The notes under the pieces were generated by a model. It was not told the origin of the DNA and made no database searches. It was given only the letters and a program-made list of their open reading frames with translations. A stretch of DNA of 64,000 nt from Oceanobacillus arenosus. GTDB taxonomy: Bacteria > Bacillota > Bacilli > Bacillales > Amphibacillaceae. The translations under genes were made by a program, and so were the position numbers. Where the stretch lies: NCBI RefSeq assembly GCF_003369575.1, contig NZ_PIOC01000004.1, forward strand, positions 37,940 to 101,939, in the 5' to 3' direction. This document shows, piece after piece, positions 33,399 to 41,953 of this stretch (positions within the stretch are counted from its first letter, which is position 1; the number at the start of each line of letters is the position of its first letter).

Positions 33399-34158
33399 GC
33401 AATTTATCATTGAATTACGTATGTATTTAATGTCCAAGGGGAAAAATGATCAGCAAATTAATGACATTATCGAGGAGCTTAGCGATCATTTGCTGGAAAC
33501 TGAGGCTAAAGGAAAAAGCGTCCAAGATATAACAGGTGGTAGTCCAAGAGAATATATGAAAACGATTGGGAAGGAAATGAAATTTGATTTGCGTCAGTCT
33601 GCAGGTTTAGTACCGCTGATAACCTTCCTAATACTTTCATATTTCAGCTTTGGACCAGCTATTAGCGGGACAATTTCACTGTCAAAGACAGGATTATGGA
33701 TTGGCCTAGGAATGGTGATTGTATCCTTTATCATTTACGGATTCTTTCTTGTTAATGTACTTCCCAGAATATTTCATTCGAAAAGCTTTTATATCGTTGG
33801 TGGTGCCCTCCAGCTAGTACTATCAGGTGTCTTTGTTGTCATTCTATTCTTAGAACAGAATCTAGATACAGAACCTTTCTTTGTTGCAACACCAATGCAA
33901 AATAATTACATATTAATTGCAGACATCATTATATTTATTGTTGCAGCTATTTATACAAAGACTTGGTTTACGATTTTTATACCATTTTTCCTTGCTTTAG
34001 GGCCTTTGGCAACACGCTTCATCCCTGAAAGCATCAATAAAAATCCGATTTATATTGATATCGCGATTACAATTGCATTATTAATTATCATTTCTATTGG
34101 GTTATTCGTATTTTTTATTCGAAAGAGAAAGAAAGATAATCAATCAACAATTAATTAA
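33379..34158 (+). CDS. HAAS-domain membrane protein, PadR partner
   Basis: 259 aa. An N-terminal HAAS domain (IIELRMYLMSKGKNDQQIND, IIEELSDHLLETEAKGKS) precedes six predicted membrane helices from about residue 80 onward and a basic tail FFIRKRKKDN. Such proteins are the usual operon partners of PadR regulators. The start is a choice between ATG 33370 (2 nt after GGAGG) and ATG 33379 (9 nt after GGAG); the latter is taken. Confidence 0.8.
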   Translation: MLSQKSEQFIIELRMYLMSKGKNDQQINDIIEELSDHLLETEAKGKSVQDITGGSPREYMKTIGKEMKFDLRQSAGLVPLITFLILSYFSFGPAISGTISLSKTGLWIGLGMVIVSFIIYGFFLVNVLPRIFHSKSFYIVGGALQLVLSGVFVVILFLEQNLDTEPFFVATPMQNNYILIADIIIFIVAAIYTKTWFTIFIPFFLALGPLATRFIPESINKNPIYIDIAITIALLIIISIGLFVFFIRKRKKDNQSTIN

Positions 34159-34184
34159 ACATAATTGAACTGGAGGAAGCGATC

Positions 34185-35351
34185 ATGACTAGAAAACTTT
34201 ATTATGAATCGGCATATGAGAAAGTATGGAAAACAACAATCCATGATTCAATCGAAAGAGATGATAAACATTTCGTAACCCTTGAGGAAACTGCCTTCTA
34301 CCCACATGGCGGCGGGCAGCCTTGTGACCTGGGAAGTATCGATGGAATCAAAGTTCTGGATGTTTTCTTAGAGGATGGTGAAGTTATACATCAAGTAGAA
34401 AGATTACCAGAATCAGCTGAAGTAATCTGTAAGCTTGATTGGGCGCGACGATTTGATCATATGCAGCATCATAGTGGCCAACATATATTATCCGCTGTCT
34501 TTCGAGATCTTCTACAAGCGCAAACGATTAGCTTCCATCTCGGAACAGAGGATGTAACAATTGACATTGACCAGTCCAAACTATCCGATGAACAGCTCCA
34601 TATCGTTGAGCAGGAGGTAAATAAACGCATCTATCAAAATCTCGAGATTTCCAGTTATTTTGTTACCAATGAACAACTGGAGAATATTCCAGTCGTAAAA
34701 ATGCCAAAGGTAAAGGAAAATATCCGCATTGTTGAAATTAAGGGTGTCGAATACAATGCATGTGCTGGCACACATGTGGAGCATTCTGGTCAAATTGGCA
34801 TTATTAAATTTTTCAAGGCCGAGAGACTAAAAAATGCAACACGTGTTCATTTCAAATGTGGCAATCGGGCGTTGGCTGATTTTAATGCAAGCCTTGATAT
34901 AATCAATGCTTTTTCAGAGAAATTCAATACCGGTCGAAAGGATATTCTTAATCGCTTTGAAAAGTGGGAGCAAGGACAGAAGCAAATTCAGACTGAACTT
35001 ACAAGTATTAAAGAGCAGAATGAAGCTTATTTAGCGAAAGAGCTGATTTCAAATGTTGAAGGAAAACTTTTATCACATGTTTTTGCAGATAAATCACTAA
35101 AGGATATGCAACGATTAGCTGCTAAGATTGTTTCAGAGCACGCGATTATTGTATTATTTGCTAGTACAGCTGAAAATAAGGTGCTGCTTTATTATAATGG
35201 CTCTGAAAACCTCTCATGCGGAAAGTATTTCAAAGAGCATCTCCCAGCCTTTAATGGAAAAGGCGGAGGCAATGACCAATCTGCACAAGCTGGATTTGCC
35301 ACGGGTTCAGATGCATTAGATTTTTATGAGTTTATTAGGGAACAAGTCTAG
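34185..35351 (+). CDS. Alanyl-tRNA editing protein AlaX-L (DHHA1 domain)
   Basis: 388-aa trans-editing factor that hydrolyses Ser- or Gly-tRNA-Ala. The zinc motif is complete: H96-SGQ-H100 and C193-AGT-H197. A beta-barrel AlaX N terminus (TAFYPHGGGQPCDLG) precedes it, and the C-terminal 130 residues are a DHHA1 domain with the glycine loop GKGGGNDQSAQAGF. This is the long AlaX-II type. GGAGGAAGC precedes the ATG. It may join the PadR operon, since only 26 bp separate them. Confidence 0.92.
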   Translation: MTRKLYYESAYEKVWKTTIHDSIERDDKHFVTLEETAFYPHGGGQPCDLGSIDGIKVLDVFLEDGEVIHQVERLPESAEVICKLDWARRFDHMQHHSGQHILSAVFRDLLQAQTISFHLGTEDVTIDIDQSKLSDEQLHIVEQEVNKRIYQNLEISSYFVTNEQLENIPVVKMPKVKENIRIVEIKGVEYNACAGTHVEHSGQIGIIKFFKAERLKNATRVHFKCGNRALADFNASLDIINAFSEKFNTGRKDILNRFEKWEQGQKQIQTELTSIKEQNEAYLAKELISNVEGKLLSHVFADKSLKDMQRLAAKIVSEHAIIVLFASTAENKVLLYYNGSENLSCGKYFKEHLPAFNGKGGGNDQSAQAGFATGSDALDFYEFIREQV

Positions 35352-35358
35352 CATAATT

Positions 35359-35395
35359 ACAGCAGGTGGTATAATTCCAGCCTGCTGTATTTTTT
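35359..35395 (+). terminator. Rho-independent terminator after alaX
   Basis: ACAGCAGG (35359-35366) pairs with CCTGCTGT (35381-35388), then ATTTTTT. Confidence 0.85.
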
Positions 35396-35433
35396 AAATA
35401 GAAGAATGATTAATGAGGATTTTCTGTGCCCCT

Positions 35434-35468
35434 CCCGCTATGCTTAAGTGGTTCTTAAGCATAGCGGG
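35434..35468. other. Long perfect hairpin without T-run
   Basis: CCCGCTATGCTTAAG (35434-35448) and CTTAAGCATAGCGGG (35454-35468) pair over 15 bp around a 5-nt loop. Neither side has a T-run, so it is not a standard terminator. Confidence 0.6.
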
Positions 35469-35516
35469 TTAATGGATGGTCGTGGAATCTACGAAGATAT
35501 CAATTATAACCCGATC

Positions 35517-35801
35517 CTATGTTGTCGAGTCAATAACACGGAAGATATTATTTTCTTTCAGGATATCCTTCAGGCGAAACATGATCGTATTATATGCCTC
35601 ATATTTGTAAACGGTTAAAATATGTTTATCCATTTTAATGCCTAGAAAGAAGCAATCTACTTTTTTCTGTACATAGCGTGTAATTTGCACTTCATAAAAT
35701 AATTTTCTTTTCCTGATTTTCTTTTCAACATCTTTTGTAATCGTAAAAACAAATTCCAGGACAGTAAATTCAAATTCACCACAGTATGCTGCAATCGTCA
35801 T
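35517..35801 (-). CDS. Hypothetical 94-aa protein
   Basis: Mixed alpha/beta, basic in the middle (KKIRKRKLFYEVQITRYVQK) and without membrane helices, signal peptide or recognised motif. A good RBS, AAGGGGG, lies 8 nt before the ATG. A structured leader with mutually exclusive hairpins lies between this gene and the ribbon-helix-helix gene upstream. No function can be assigned. Confidence 0.65.
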   Translation of the reverse strand: MTIAAYCGEFEFTVLEFVFTITKDVEKKIRKRKLFYEVQITRYVQKKVDCFFLGIKMDKHILTVYKYEAYNTIMFRLKDILKENNIFRVIDSTT

Positions 35802-35839
35802 CGTTAAAACCCCCTTCTTTTTTATTTTTTGTTAGAAAA

Positions 35840-35872
35840 CTTGGCATTAGCCAAGCCTTTATGGCGAATGCC
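35840..35872 (-). promoter_or_regulatory. Attenuator-like pair of alternative hairpins
   Basis: On the minus strand CTTGGC-TAAT-GCCAAG followed by TTTT (35855 down to 35836) is a small terminator. GGCATT (35872-35867) can instead pair with AATGCC (35848-35843), which would break it. Confidence 0.45.
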
Positions 35873-35999
35873 TTAGTTGCACTTATGCAGCGGAGGAAAA
35901 TTTATATTTTCCTTCCTGCTAAGAAAATATAAGATTAATATGCTTGATTTCAGGAGTTGTTTAAAAGGAGAAAAAGTGAGGAGACATCCTTGATTCACC

Positions 36000-36167
36000 T
36001 TACTTTTTCCCTTTTTTCTCTTTATAGGATTCAAGCAATAATTTAATCGCATTATCTAGTAATTTACTAATCGGAATCTGTGTTGTCTTGGAAAGTTCTT
36101 GCATTTCATTCCACAGCTCCTTATTGACCGCATTCGATATACGCGTTCGATTCTTTAACTTGCTCAT
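36000..36167 (-). CDS. Ribbon-helix-helix DNA-binding protein
   Basis: 55 aa, MSKLKNRTRISNAVNKELWN then EMQELSKTTQIPISKLLDNA: one beta strand followed by two helices, the ribbon-helix-helix fold (CopG/Arc-like, RHH_3 type), with the basic strand RTRIS as the DNA-reading element. RBS GGAGGTGC fixes the ATG at 36167. No toxin gene is adjacent, so a free-standing regulator is more likely than an antitoxin. Confidence 0.78.
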   Translation of the reverse strand: MSKLKNRTRISNAVNKELWNEMQELSKTTQIPISKLLDNAIKLLLESYKEKKGKK

Positions 36168-36392
36168 ACATGCACCTCCAGGATATCTAGTTTAGCATAG
36201 ACAGCAGGTGCTTGCAACTGAATGCAAGTAACAGCAATTATTTTCCACTTTCATTATTAGAGAGGCACTGCCAATAATGTCCGGCTTGATTGTACATGGC
36301 AGTTCAAAACAAATTATTAACAGTAGCGGTAAAATTAGCTTAATATTTATTTTATGCAACTCCTTCGATCGCGATACATATTTTTTTCTTGC

Positions 36393-36433
36393 AAATAAAA
36401 ATAAACAATCACCTATCGTTTAGATGATTGTTT
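36393..36433 (-). terminator. Terminator of the small membrane protein gene
   Basis: AAACAATCA (36403-36411) pairs with TGATTGTTT (36425-36433); on the minus strand it is followed by ATTTTTATTTGC. Confidence 0.75.
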
Positions 36434-36446
36434 CTTTATTAGTAAG

Positions 36447-36611
36447 TCATCGGTGCCGTTGCCTATCTTTATTTCGGAAAATAATCAGTATGAGTAATCC
36501 CACACCTAACCCAATTGCTCCACCTATTTCAATTGAATTAAATAATAATCCCAATCCCATTCCAAGAATCAAACATATACCAAAGATAAAGCCAATAATC
36601 GCATCGCTCAC
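36447..36611 (-). CDS. Small two-helix membrane protein
   Basis: 54 aa starting with GTG behind GGGGGTGG. Two helices, AIIGFIFGICLILGMGLGLL and GGAIGLGVGLLILIIF, carry glycine-zipper spacing and meet at a short acidic turn (NSIEI); the C terminus is basic (RNKDRQRHR). Function unknown. It has a terminator directly downstream, supporting a real transcription unit. Confidence 0.65.
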   Translation of the reverse strand: MSDAIIGFIFGICLILGMGLGLLFNSIEIGGAIGLGVGLLILIIFRNKDRQRHR

Positions 36612-36837
36612 CTTGCCACCCCCATCTTTACAAGGACTCTATATTACTTTATTCCTTTGGGCAATTTTGGTTCGTTTATAAAGTGAACTTTCCTTATATA
36701 TTTCTATGCGGGGATGTTTCAATTTTTCCGACTTGATTGAAATTGTTTGAAAGTTCTCTATTGCTATACGGTAATATTCGTGTTTAAATGTATTAAATAT
36801 TATAATAATATTAGTAAATAATTTATGAGGTGATTTT

Positions 36838-38139
36838 GTGGGAAACAATGTATCTATTGGTCTATTAGGATTAGGTGTAGTTGGTTCTGGCGTAATAAAG
36901 CTAGTTGAAGAGCATCAAGAGAAACTTATCCACCAATTAGGCTGTGACGTTCAAGTAAAAAGTGTATTGGTTCGCGACTTGGAAAAAACGCGTGGGGTGG
37001 CAATTGATCAATCGTTTCTCACCACTAACCCTGATGATGTTTTAAATGATCCAGAAATCGATATTGTTGTAGAAGTTATGGGTGGTATTGATCTCGCTCG
37101 GGAATATATTCTGAAGGCATTTGCTGCTAAGAAGCATGTTGTAACAGCTAATAAGGATCTAGTTGCTTTATATGGTCCAGAACTCCAAGAGGTTGCAAGC
37201 AGAAATAAATGTGACTTTTATTATGAAGCGAGTGTTGCAGGTGGTATTCCAATATTGAGAGGAATCGTCGATGGACTTGCATCTGACCGAATTCAGCAAG
37301 TAATGGGGATTGTTAACGGAACAACGAACTATATTTTAACAAAAATGAATACAGAAGGACTAAGCTATGATACAGCATTAAAGCAAGCACAAGAGCTTGG
37401 CTTTGCTGAAGCAGATCCTACTGCAGATGTTGAAGGACTTGATGCAGCAAGAAAAATGGCAATCCTAGGCCGCCTCTCTTTCTCAACAGATGTTGACTTA
37501 GAGGATGTTGAAGTAAGTGGTATAACTAACATTGAAATTGAAGATTTAGAGTACGGTAAACAATTGGGATATACAATGAAATTGATTGGCTTCGCTAATT
37601 TCGATAACCAACAACTGGAAATCAACGTACAGCCAACCCTCCTTTCTAATAACCATCCATTATCAGATGTGAAGAATGAGTATAATGCCGTGTATGTATA
37701 TGGAAAAGCAGTCGGTGAAACAATGTTCTACGGACCTGGTGCGGGAAGCCTGCCAACCGCTACTGCTATTATGTCTGACGTTATTGCAGCAATTAAAAAC
37801 ATGCGCTTAGGTGTAAGTGGGAATCAGTTTGTGGAATATCATTTTAAGAAGGTTTTAAAAACACCTGAACAGCGATTTGGACAATACTATGTACGTTTGC
37901 ATGCAAAAGATGAAGTTGGCGTATTTTCAAGTATTTCAACTCTATTCAATGATCTTAATATTAGCTTTAAACGGATCTTGCAAAATCCGAATAAAAAGGC
38001 AGAAACAGCTGAGATTGTTGTTGTAACACACCAAACATCACTCGAAAATTTCCAAAAGGCATTAGAAAACCTGAATGAATTACAAGCGGTACTCGAAGTA
38101 AACAGTTATTATAAGGTAGAAGGAGATGTAGCAAAATGA
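36838..38139 (+). CDS. hom: Homoserine dehydrogenase
   Basis: 433-aa enzyme that reduces aspartate semialdehyde to homoserine, the branch point to threonine and methionine. N-terminal Rossmann fold [11 protein letters not shown], catalytic-domain block [20 protein letters not shown] with the family Asp/Lys pair, and a C-terminal ACT domain ([16 protein letters not shown]) for threonine feedback. GTG start behind GAGGTGAT. First gene of hom-thrC-thrB, with a 4-nt overlap with thrC. Confidence 0.97.
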   Translation: MGNNVSIGLLGLGVVGSGVIKLVEEHQEKLIHQLGCDVQVKSVLVRDLEKTRGVAIDQSFLTTNPDDVLNDPEIDIVVEVMGGIDLAREYILKAFAAKKHVVTANKDLVALYGPELQEVASRNKCDFYYEASVAGGIPILRGIVDGLASDRIQQVMGIVNGTTNYILTKMNTEGLSYDTALKQAQELGFAEADPTADVEGLDAARKMAILGRLSFSTDVDLEDVEVSGITNIEIEDLEYGKQLGYTMKLIGFANFDNQQLEINVQPTLLSNNHPLSDVKNEYNAVYVYGKAVGETMFYGPGAGSLPTATAIMSDVIAAIKNMRLGVSGNQFVEYHFKKVLKTPEQRFGQYYVRLHAKDEVGVFSSISTLFNDLNISFKRILQNPNKKAETAEIVVVTHQTSLENFQKALENLNELQAVLEVNSYYKVEGDVAK

Positions 38140-39197
38140 AATGGCAAGGATTATTGAACAATTATAAAGAATATCTTCCCGTTACAGATGAGACACCTGC
38201 ACTTACACTGAATGAAGGGAATACACCACTCGTATACTTTCCGAATCTTTCCAAGGACTTAGGAATTGAATTATATGGAAAAGTAGAAGGTGCAAACCCA
38301 ACTGGTTCCTTCAAGGACAGGGGGATGGTTGTCGCTGTAGCCAAAGCCATTGAAGACGGTAGTAAATCCGTAATTTGTGCTTCAACAGGAAATACATCTG
38401 CAGCAGCTGCTGCATACGCAGCAAAAGCAGGAATCAGAGCAATTATCGTGATTCCTAAAGGGAAAGTAGCACTCGGAAAACTTGCCCAAGCTGTCATGTA
38501 TGGCGCAGAAATTATTGAAATTGATGGCAACTTTGATGATGCATTAACAATGGTTCGCAAACTAAGCGAAACAACGCCCGTTACATTAGTAAACTCAGTT
38601 AATCCGTATCGTTTAGAAGGTCAAAAAACAGCCGCATTTGAAATCTGTGACTTTTTAGGGGAAGCACCTGACATCCTAGCAATTCCAGTCGGTAATGCAG
38701 GGAATATAAGTGCGTACTGGAAAGGATTTAAAGAATATAACGAGCATAAACAAACAGGTTTACCAAAAATGTTCGGGTTTGAAGCGGAAGGATCTGCGGC
38801 GATTACTCAAGGCGAACCAATTGCAAATCCAGAAACCATTGCAACTGCCATTCGTATTGGAAACCCGGCAAGCTGGGAACTGGCTGTGAATGCTAAAGAA
38901 GAGTCTGGTGGAAGAATTGGCTCTGTTACCGATGATGAAATTATCAATGCATTTAAATTATTACCGAGTAAAGAAGGTATTTTTGCCGAGCCAGGATCTT
39001 GTGCATCAATTGCCGGTGTTATCCAACAAGTTGCAAACGGAACTATCAAAAAAGGAAGTAAGGTCGTTGCGGTTCTTACAGGAAATGGATTAAAGGATCC
39101 ACAAACAGCAATGGATCAAATCAAGGTCGAGCCTGTTACCCTACCGAATGATGAAGTAGCGATTACCGAATATATTCAAAACCTGGTGAAACAATGA
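38136..39197 (+). CDS. thrC: Threonine synthase
   Basis: 353-aa PLP enzyme converting O-phosphohomoserine to threonine. The PLP lysine is K60 in [11 protein letters not shown]; the phosphate-binding loop PVGNAGN and the Asn-containing [10 protein letters not shown] are in place. Length fits the short Bacillus type. It overlaps hom (ATGA, 38136-38139) and thrB (39194-39197), giving tight translational coupling. Confidence 0.97.
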   Translation: MKWQGLLNNYKEYLPVTDETPALTLNEGNTPLVYFPNLSKDLGIELYGKVEGANPTGSFKDRGMVVAVAKAIEDGSKSVICASTGNTSAAAAAYAAKAGIRAIIVIPKGKVALGKLAQAVMYGAEIIEIDGNFDDALTMVRKLSETTPVTLVNSVNPYRLEGQKTAAFEICDFLGEAPDILAIPVGNAGNISAYWKGFKEYNEHKQTGLPKMFGFEAEGSAAITQGEPIANPETIATAIRIGNPASWELAVNAKEESGGRIGSVTDDEIINAFKLLPSKEGIFAEPGSCASIAGVIQQVANGTIKKGSKVVAVLTGNGLKDPQTAMDQIKVEPVTLPNDEVAITEYIQNLVKQ

Positions 39198-40084
39198 GGC
39201 GTTTCACTATTCAAGTACCAGCAAGCTCGGCAAATATCGGTCCTGGATTTGATTCATTAGGACTGGCAGTAAACCTCCATCTAAAATTAGAAGTGACGGA
39301 AACAGATAAATGGGAATTCGAGCATCGCTCATCCCTATTAGGTCCAGTTACAAATTACGAAGAGCATTTTATCTACAAAATCGCGAAGCAAATAGCAGCA
39401 CGACACAATAAAGAGCTGCGACCATGCAAGGTAATCGAGACCAGTGATATTCCTTTAGCACGTGGGCTTGGAAGCAGCTCTTCTGCTGTACTGGCTGGGA
39501 TTGAAATAGCCAATCAAATCTGTCATTTATCACTAACAACCGAAGAAAAACTGCAATATGGAACAGACATTGAAGGACACCCAGACAATATCGCACCAGC
39601 ACTTTATGGCGGTTTAGTTATCGCTGCCATTACAGGGGATCAGGAAACTCACTGGGTGCGATTGCCCGAAATTAAGTCTGATATCATTGTACATATTCCA
39701 AACGTTGAATTAAAAACAGAACAGGCGCGCGGCGTACTTCCTGAAAGCTATTCGAGAGGACAGGCTACTAGTGCAAGTGCTGTTAGCAATGTTCTTATAG
39801 CTGCATTATTATCAGGTGATTATTCATTAGCAGGAAAAATGATGGAGAAGGATTTATTTCATGAGCCATATCGTGCAGATCTCATCCCCAATTACCATCA
39901 CATCAGAAATGCAGCAAAAGAGTATGGTGCATATGGAACGGTTATTAGCGGTGCAGGACCAACAATGATTTCCTTCGTCCCTAAAGGAGAAGGGGAAACC
40001 ATCGCGAGTCAAATGAGGAAATTGCTTCCCGATTATGAAATAAAAGCATTACAGGTGGATCAAACAGGATTAAAGGTGGATTGA
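39194..40084 (+). CDS. thrB: Homoserine kinase
   Basis: 296-aa GHMP kinase that phosphorylates homoserine. The GHMP ATP loop is [16 protein letters not shown] at about residues 85-100; the N-terminal [18 protein letters not shown] and the C-terminal [17 protein letters not shown] complete the three GHMP motifs. Last gene of the threonine operon, followed by a 16-bp terminator stem. Confidence 0.97.
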   Translation: MRRFTIQVPASSANIGPGFDSLGLAVNLHLKLEVTETDKWEFEHRSSLLGPVTNYEEHFIYKIAKQIAARHNKELRPCKVIETSDIPLARGLGSSSSAVLAGIEIANQICHLSLTTEEKLQYGTDIEGHPDNIAPALYGGLVIAAITGDQETHWVRLPEIKSDIIVHIPNVELKTEQARGVLPESYSRGQATSASAVSNVLIAALLSGDYSLAGKMMEKDLFHEPYRADLIPNYHHIRNAAKEYGAYGTVISGAGPTMISFVPKGEGETIASQMRKLLPDYEIKALQVDQTGLKVD

Positions 40085-40090
40085 TTATAG

Positions 40091-40130
40091 TTGAAAAGGA
40101 CCTAGCGGGGGCTAGGTCCTTTTCAATTTC
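40091..40130 (+). terminator. Terminator of the hom-thrC-thrB operon
   Basis: TTGAAAAGGACCTAGC (40091-40106) pairs perfectly with GCTAGGTCCTTTTCAA (40111-40126), ending TTTC. Confidence 0.9.
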
Positions 40131-40211
40131 TATTGATTTGATATCCTTTTTATAGCTAGCAGTTTCGTGGAGTCTTGATGGAGTGGATTTTTTTCTCGTG
40201 CTTATATGGCT

Positions 40212-40430
40212 GTTCTCCTGCTGATTTTCCAGCGCTCATGCTGATTTATTTTTTCTCCTGCTGATATCCACCTGCTCATGCTGATTTATTTTTTCTCCTG
40301 CTGATATCCACCTGCTCATGCTGATTTATTTTTTCTCCTGCTGATATCCATCTGCTCGTGCTGATTTATTTTTTCTCCTGCTGATATCCACCTGCTCATG
40401 CTGATTTATTTTTTCTCCTGCTAATATCGT
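40212..40430. repeat. 40-bp tandem repeat of the CTCCTGCTGATAT family
   Basis: About five and a half copies of a 40-bp unit made of CCTGCTCATGCTGATTTATT followed by TTTTCTCCTGCTGATATCCA. Internal copies differ by one or two bases; outer copies are degenerate. Non-coding, between two convergent operons; the same core word recurs at 11285-11425. Confidence 0.92.
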
Positions 40431-40448
40431 TAGGCATACTAAAAATCC

Positions 40449-41408
40449 TTATTCCCCCATCAAAGCAACCATCAACGCCTTCTGTGCATGCAGGCGATTT
40501 TCCGCCTGCTGGAAGACAACAGAATGTTCGCCATCAATGACTCCGGCACTCACTTCTTCACCGCGGTGTGCTGGAAGACAATGCATAAATGTTACATCGG
40601 GTTTTGCGAGGGATAACAATGCCTCATTTACTTGATACCCTGCAAATGCAAGTTCTCTTTCAGCTTTTTCCTGTTCCTGCCCCATACTTGCCCATACATC
40701 GGTATAAATGACATCAGCGTTCTCACATGCAGTCTGAGGATCATCTGTTACCGTAATTTTTGCACCATGCTCTAATGAAATTTGCAGTGCTTGCTCCGTT
40801 ACTTCTTGAAGCGGCTGATAGCTTTTTGGAGATACAATTGTAAGGTCCATGCCCATCTTCGCCGCGCCAATCATGAGCGAATGTGCCATATTGTTCCCGT
40901 CGCCAATATAGACAACCTTCACACCTGCAAGCTTTCCTTTTATTTCCTTAATCGTTTGTAAATCTGCGAGTACTTGACATGGGTGATATAAATCCGTAAG
41001 CCCATTAATGACCGGAATACTAGCATATGCCGCTAATTCTTCCACTGTTTCTTGAGCAAATGTTCGAATCATAATACCATCTAAATAGCCGGAAAGCACT
41101 TGTGCTGTATCAGCAATTGTCTCGCCTCTCCCCATTTGAATATCCTGTGTACTGAGAAAAATCCCCTGTCCACCTAATTGAAAAATTCCCGTTTCAAAGG
41201 ATACCCTTGTTCTTGTTGAGGACTTTTCGAATATCATCCCTAATGTTTTTCCCTTTAAAGGTTGAGGAGATTTCCCCTCTTTTTGTAAAGTCTTCAGTTC
41301 GTCGGCCAATTCTAATAAATAATTGATTTCGTCTTGACTATAATCCATAAGCTTTAAAAAATCTTTTCCCCTTAATTGCTGCTGTTTAAGCTTCACATTC
41401 TCCGTCAT
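40449..41408 (-). CDS. argF: Ornithine carbamoyltransferase
   Basis: 319-aa transcarbamylase making citrulline from ornithine and carbamoyl phosphate in arginine synthesis. The carbamoyl-phosphate loop is EKSSTRTRVSFE, the second site HPCQVLADL, and the ornithine loop with the active-site Cys is MHCLPAHRG; DVWASMGQE is the SMG loop. ATG behind GGAGAG. No other arg gene is adjacent. ARG-box-like sites lie upstream, so arginine repression is likely. Confidence 0.97.
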   Translation of the reverse strand: MTENVKLKQQQLRGKDFLKLMDYSQDEINYLLELADELKTLQKEGKSPQPLKGKTLGMIFEKSSTRTRVSFETGIFQLGGQGIFLSTQDIQMGRGETIADTAQVLSGYLDGIMIRTFAQETVEELAAYASIPVINGLTDLYHPCQVLADLQTIKEIKGKLAGVKVVYIGDGNNMAHSLMIGAAKMGMDLTIVSPKSYQPLQEVTEQALQISLEHGAKITVTDDPQTACENADVIYTDVWASMGQEQEKAERELAFAGYQVNEALLSLAKPDVTFMHCLPAHRGEEVSAGVIDGEHSVVFQQAENRLHAQKALMVALMGE

Positions 41409-41433
41409 CTTCTTCTCTCCTCTAATAATAATA

Positions 41434-41474
41434 GTTATGAATTATTATGCATTATAAAGAATAAATATTCAATA
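41434..41474 (-). promoter_or_regulatory. ARG-box-like sites upstream of argF
   Basis: AAGAATAAATATTCAATA (41457-41474) fits the AhrC/ArgR box pattern (TGAATAWWWATTCA), and TATGAATTATTATGCATT (41434-41451) is a weaker neighbour. They sit 25-65 bp before the start codon. Confidence 0.6.
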
Positions 41475-41561
41475 CTATTCTAGAAAAATAGTCAATAATA
41501 TTTTCCGTCAATATTTAAGTTAATCGTAATTTCGCTATCTTATTTTGTATATTTTTTATAC

Positions 41562-41591
41562 TTGATTTATTTAGTATACCAATATATACTA
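41562..41591 (+). promoter_or_regulatory. HxlR-gene promoter with overlapping operator
   Basis: TTGATT (41562-41567), 17 bp, TATACT (41585-41590). The dyad TAGTATA-N6-TATACTA (41572-41591) uses the -10 box as its right arm, so a bound repressor would block RNA polymerase. Confidence 0.7.
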
Positions 41592-41610
41592 TTATTCAGA
41601 GGTGGTACAA

Positions 41611-41952
41611 ATGAAAGTTTGTCCTTATATTGAAGCGTCATTCCAAATTATAGGGAAAAAGTGGAATGGGCAAATCGTCCATTACTTATCACTATGTGAA
41701 GATGAAGTGGCACATTTTTCAGATATTAAACGTGATTTAACAGGAATCACTTCCAGAGCGTTATCACTGAAACTTTCTGAGCTTGCGGAGTATGGAATTG
41801 TCGATAAAGTGGTGGAAGGCGGCACACCCGTTACAATTACGTATGTACTGACAAAAAAAGGAAGCTCTCTTGCCCAAAGCTTGAAACCTATTCAGGAGTG
41901 GGCAAAGCAAAATATGGATGTTGCATTGCCAGACGGAGCGGAGGATAAATAA
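41611..41952 (+). CDS. HxlR family transcriptional regulator
   Basis: 113-aa winged-helix protein. N-terminal MKVCPYIEASFQIIGKKWN carries the conserved Cys4 that is the redox switch in YodB/HypR/QorR-type members; the HTH is HFSDIKRDLTGITSRALSLK and the wing VEGGTPVTITYVLTKKGSSL. ATG at 41611 follows AGAGGTGG. It is directly followed by a DsbA-fold gene, so a thiol-stress switch is inferred, probably autorepressing via the dyad on its promoter. Confidence 0.88.
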   Translation: MKVCPYIEASFQIIGKKWNGQIVHYLSLCEDEVAHFSDIKRDLTGITSRALSLKLSELAEYGIVDKVVEGGTPVTITYVLTKKGSSLAQSLKPIQEWAKQNMDVALPDGAEDK

Positions 41953-41953
41953 A

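Noticed and set aside
36000..36611. Toxin-antitoxin pair (ribbon-helix-helix plus small membrane protein)
   Set aside because: The genes are 280 bp apart with a terminator between them, so they do not form an operon.
36424..36681. Plus-strand frame of 85 codons
   Set aside because: It overlaps the small glycine-zipper protein gene on the minus strand, which has the RBS and terminator.
36680..36837. T-box or amino-acid riboswitch before hom
   Set aside because: No T-box core, specifier stem or terminator was found in the AT-rich 158 bp.
40212..40430. CRISPR array
   Set aside because: The 40-bp unit repeats without unique spacers, so it is a plain tandem repeat; no cas genes are present.
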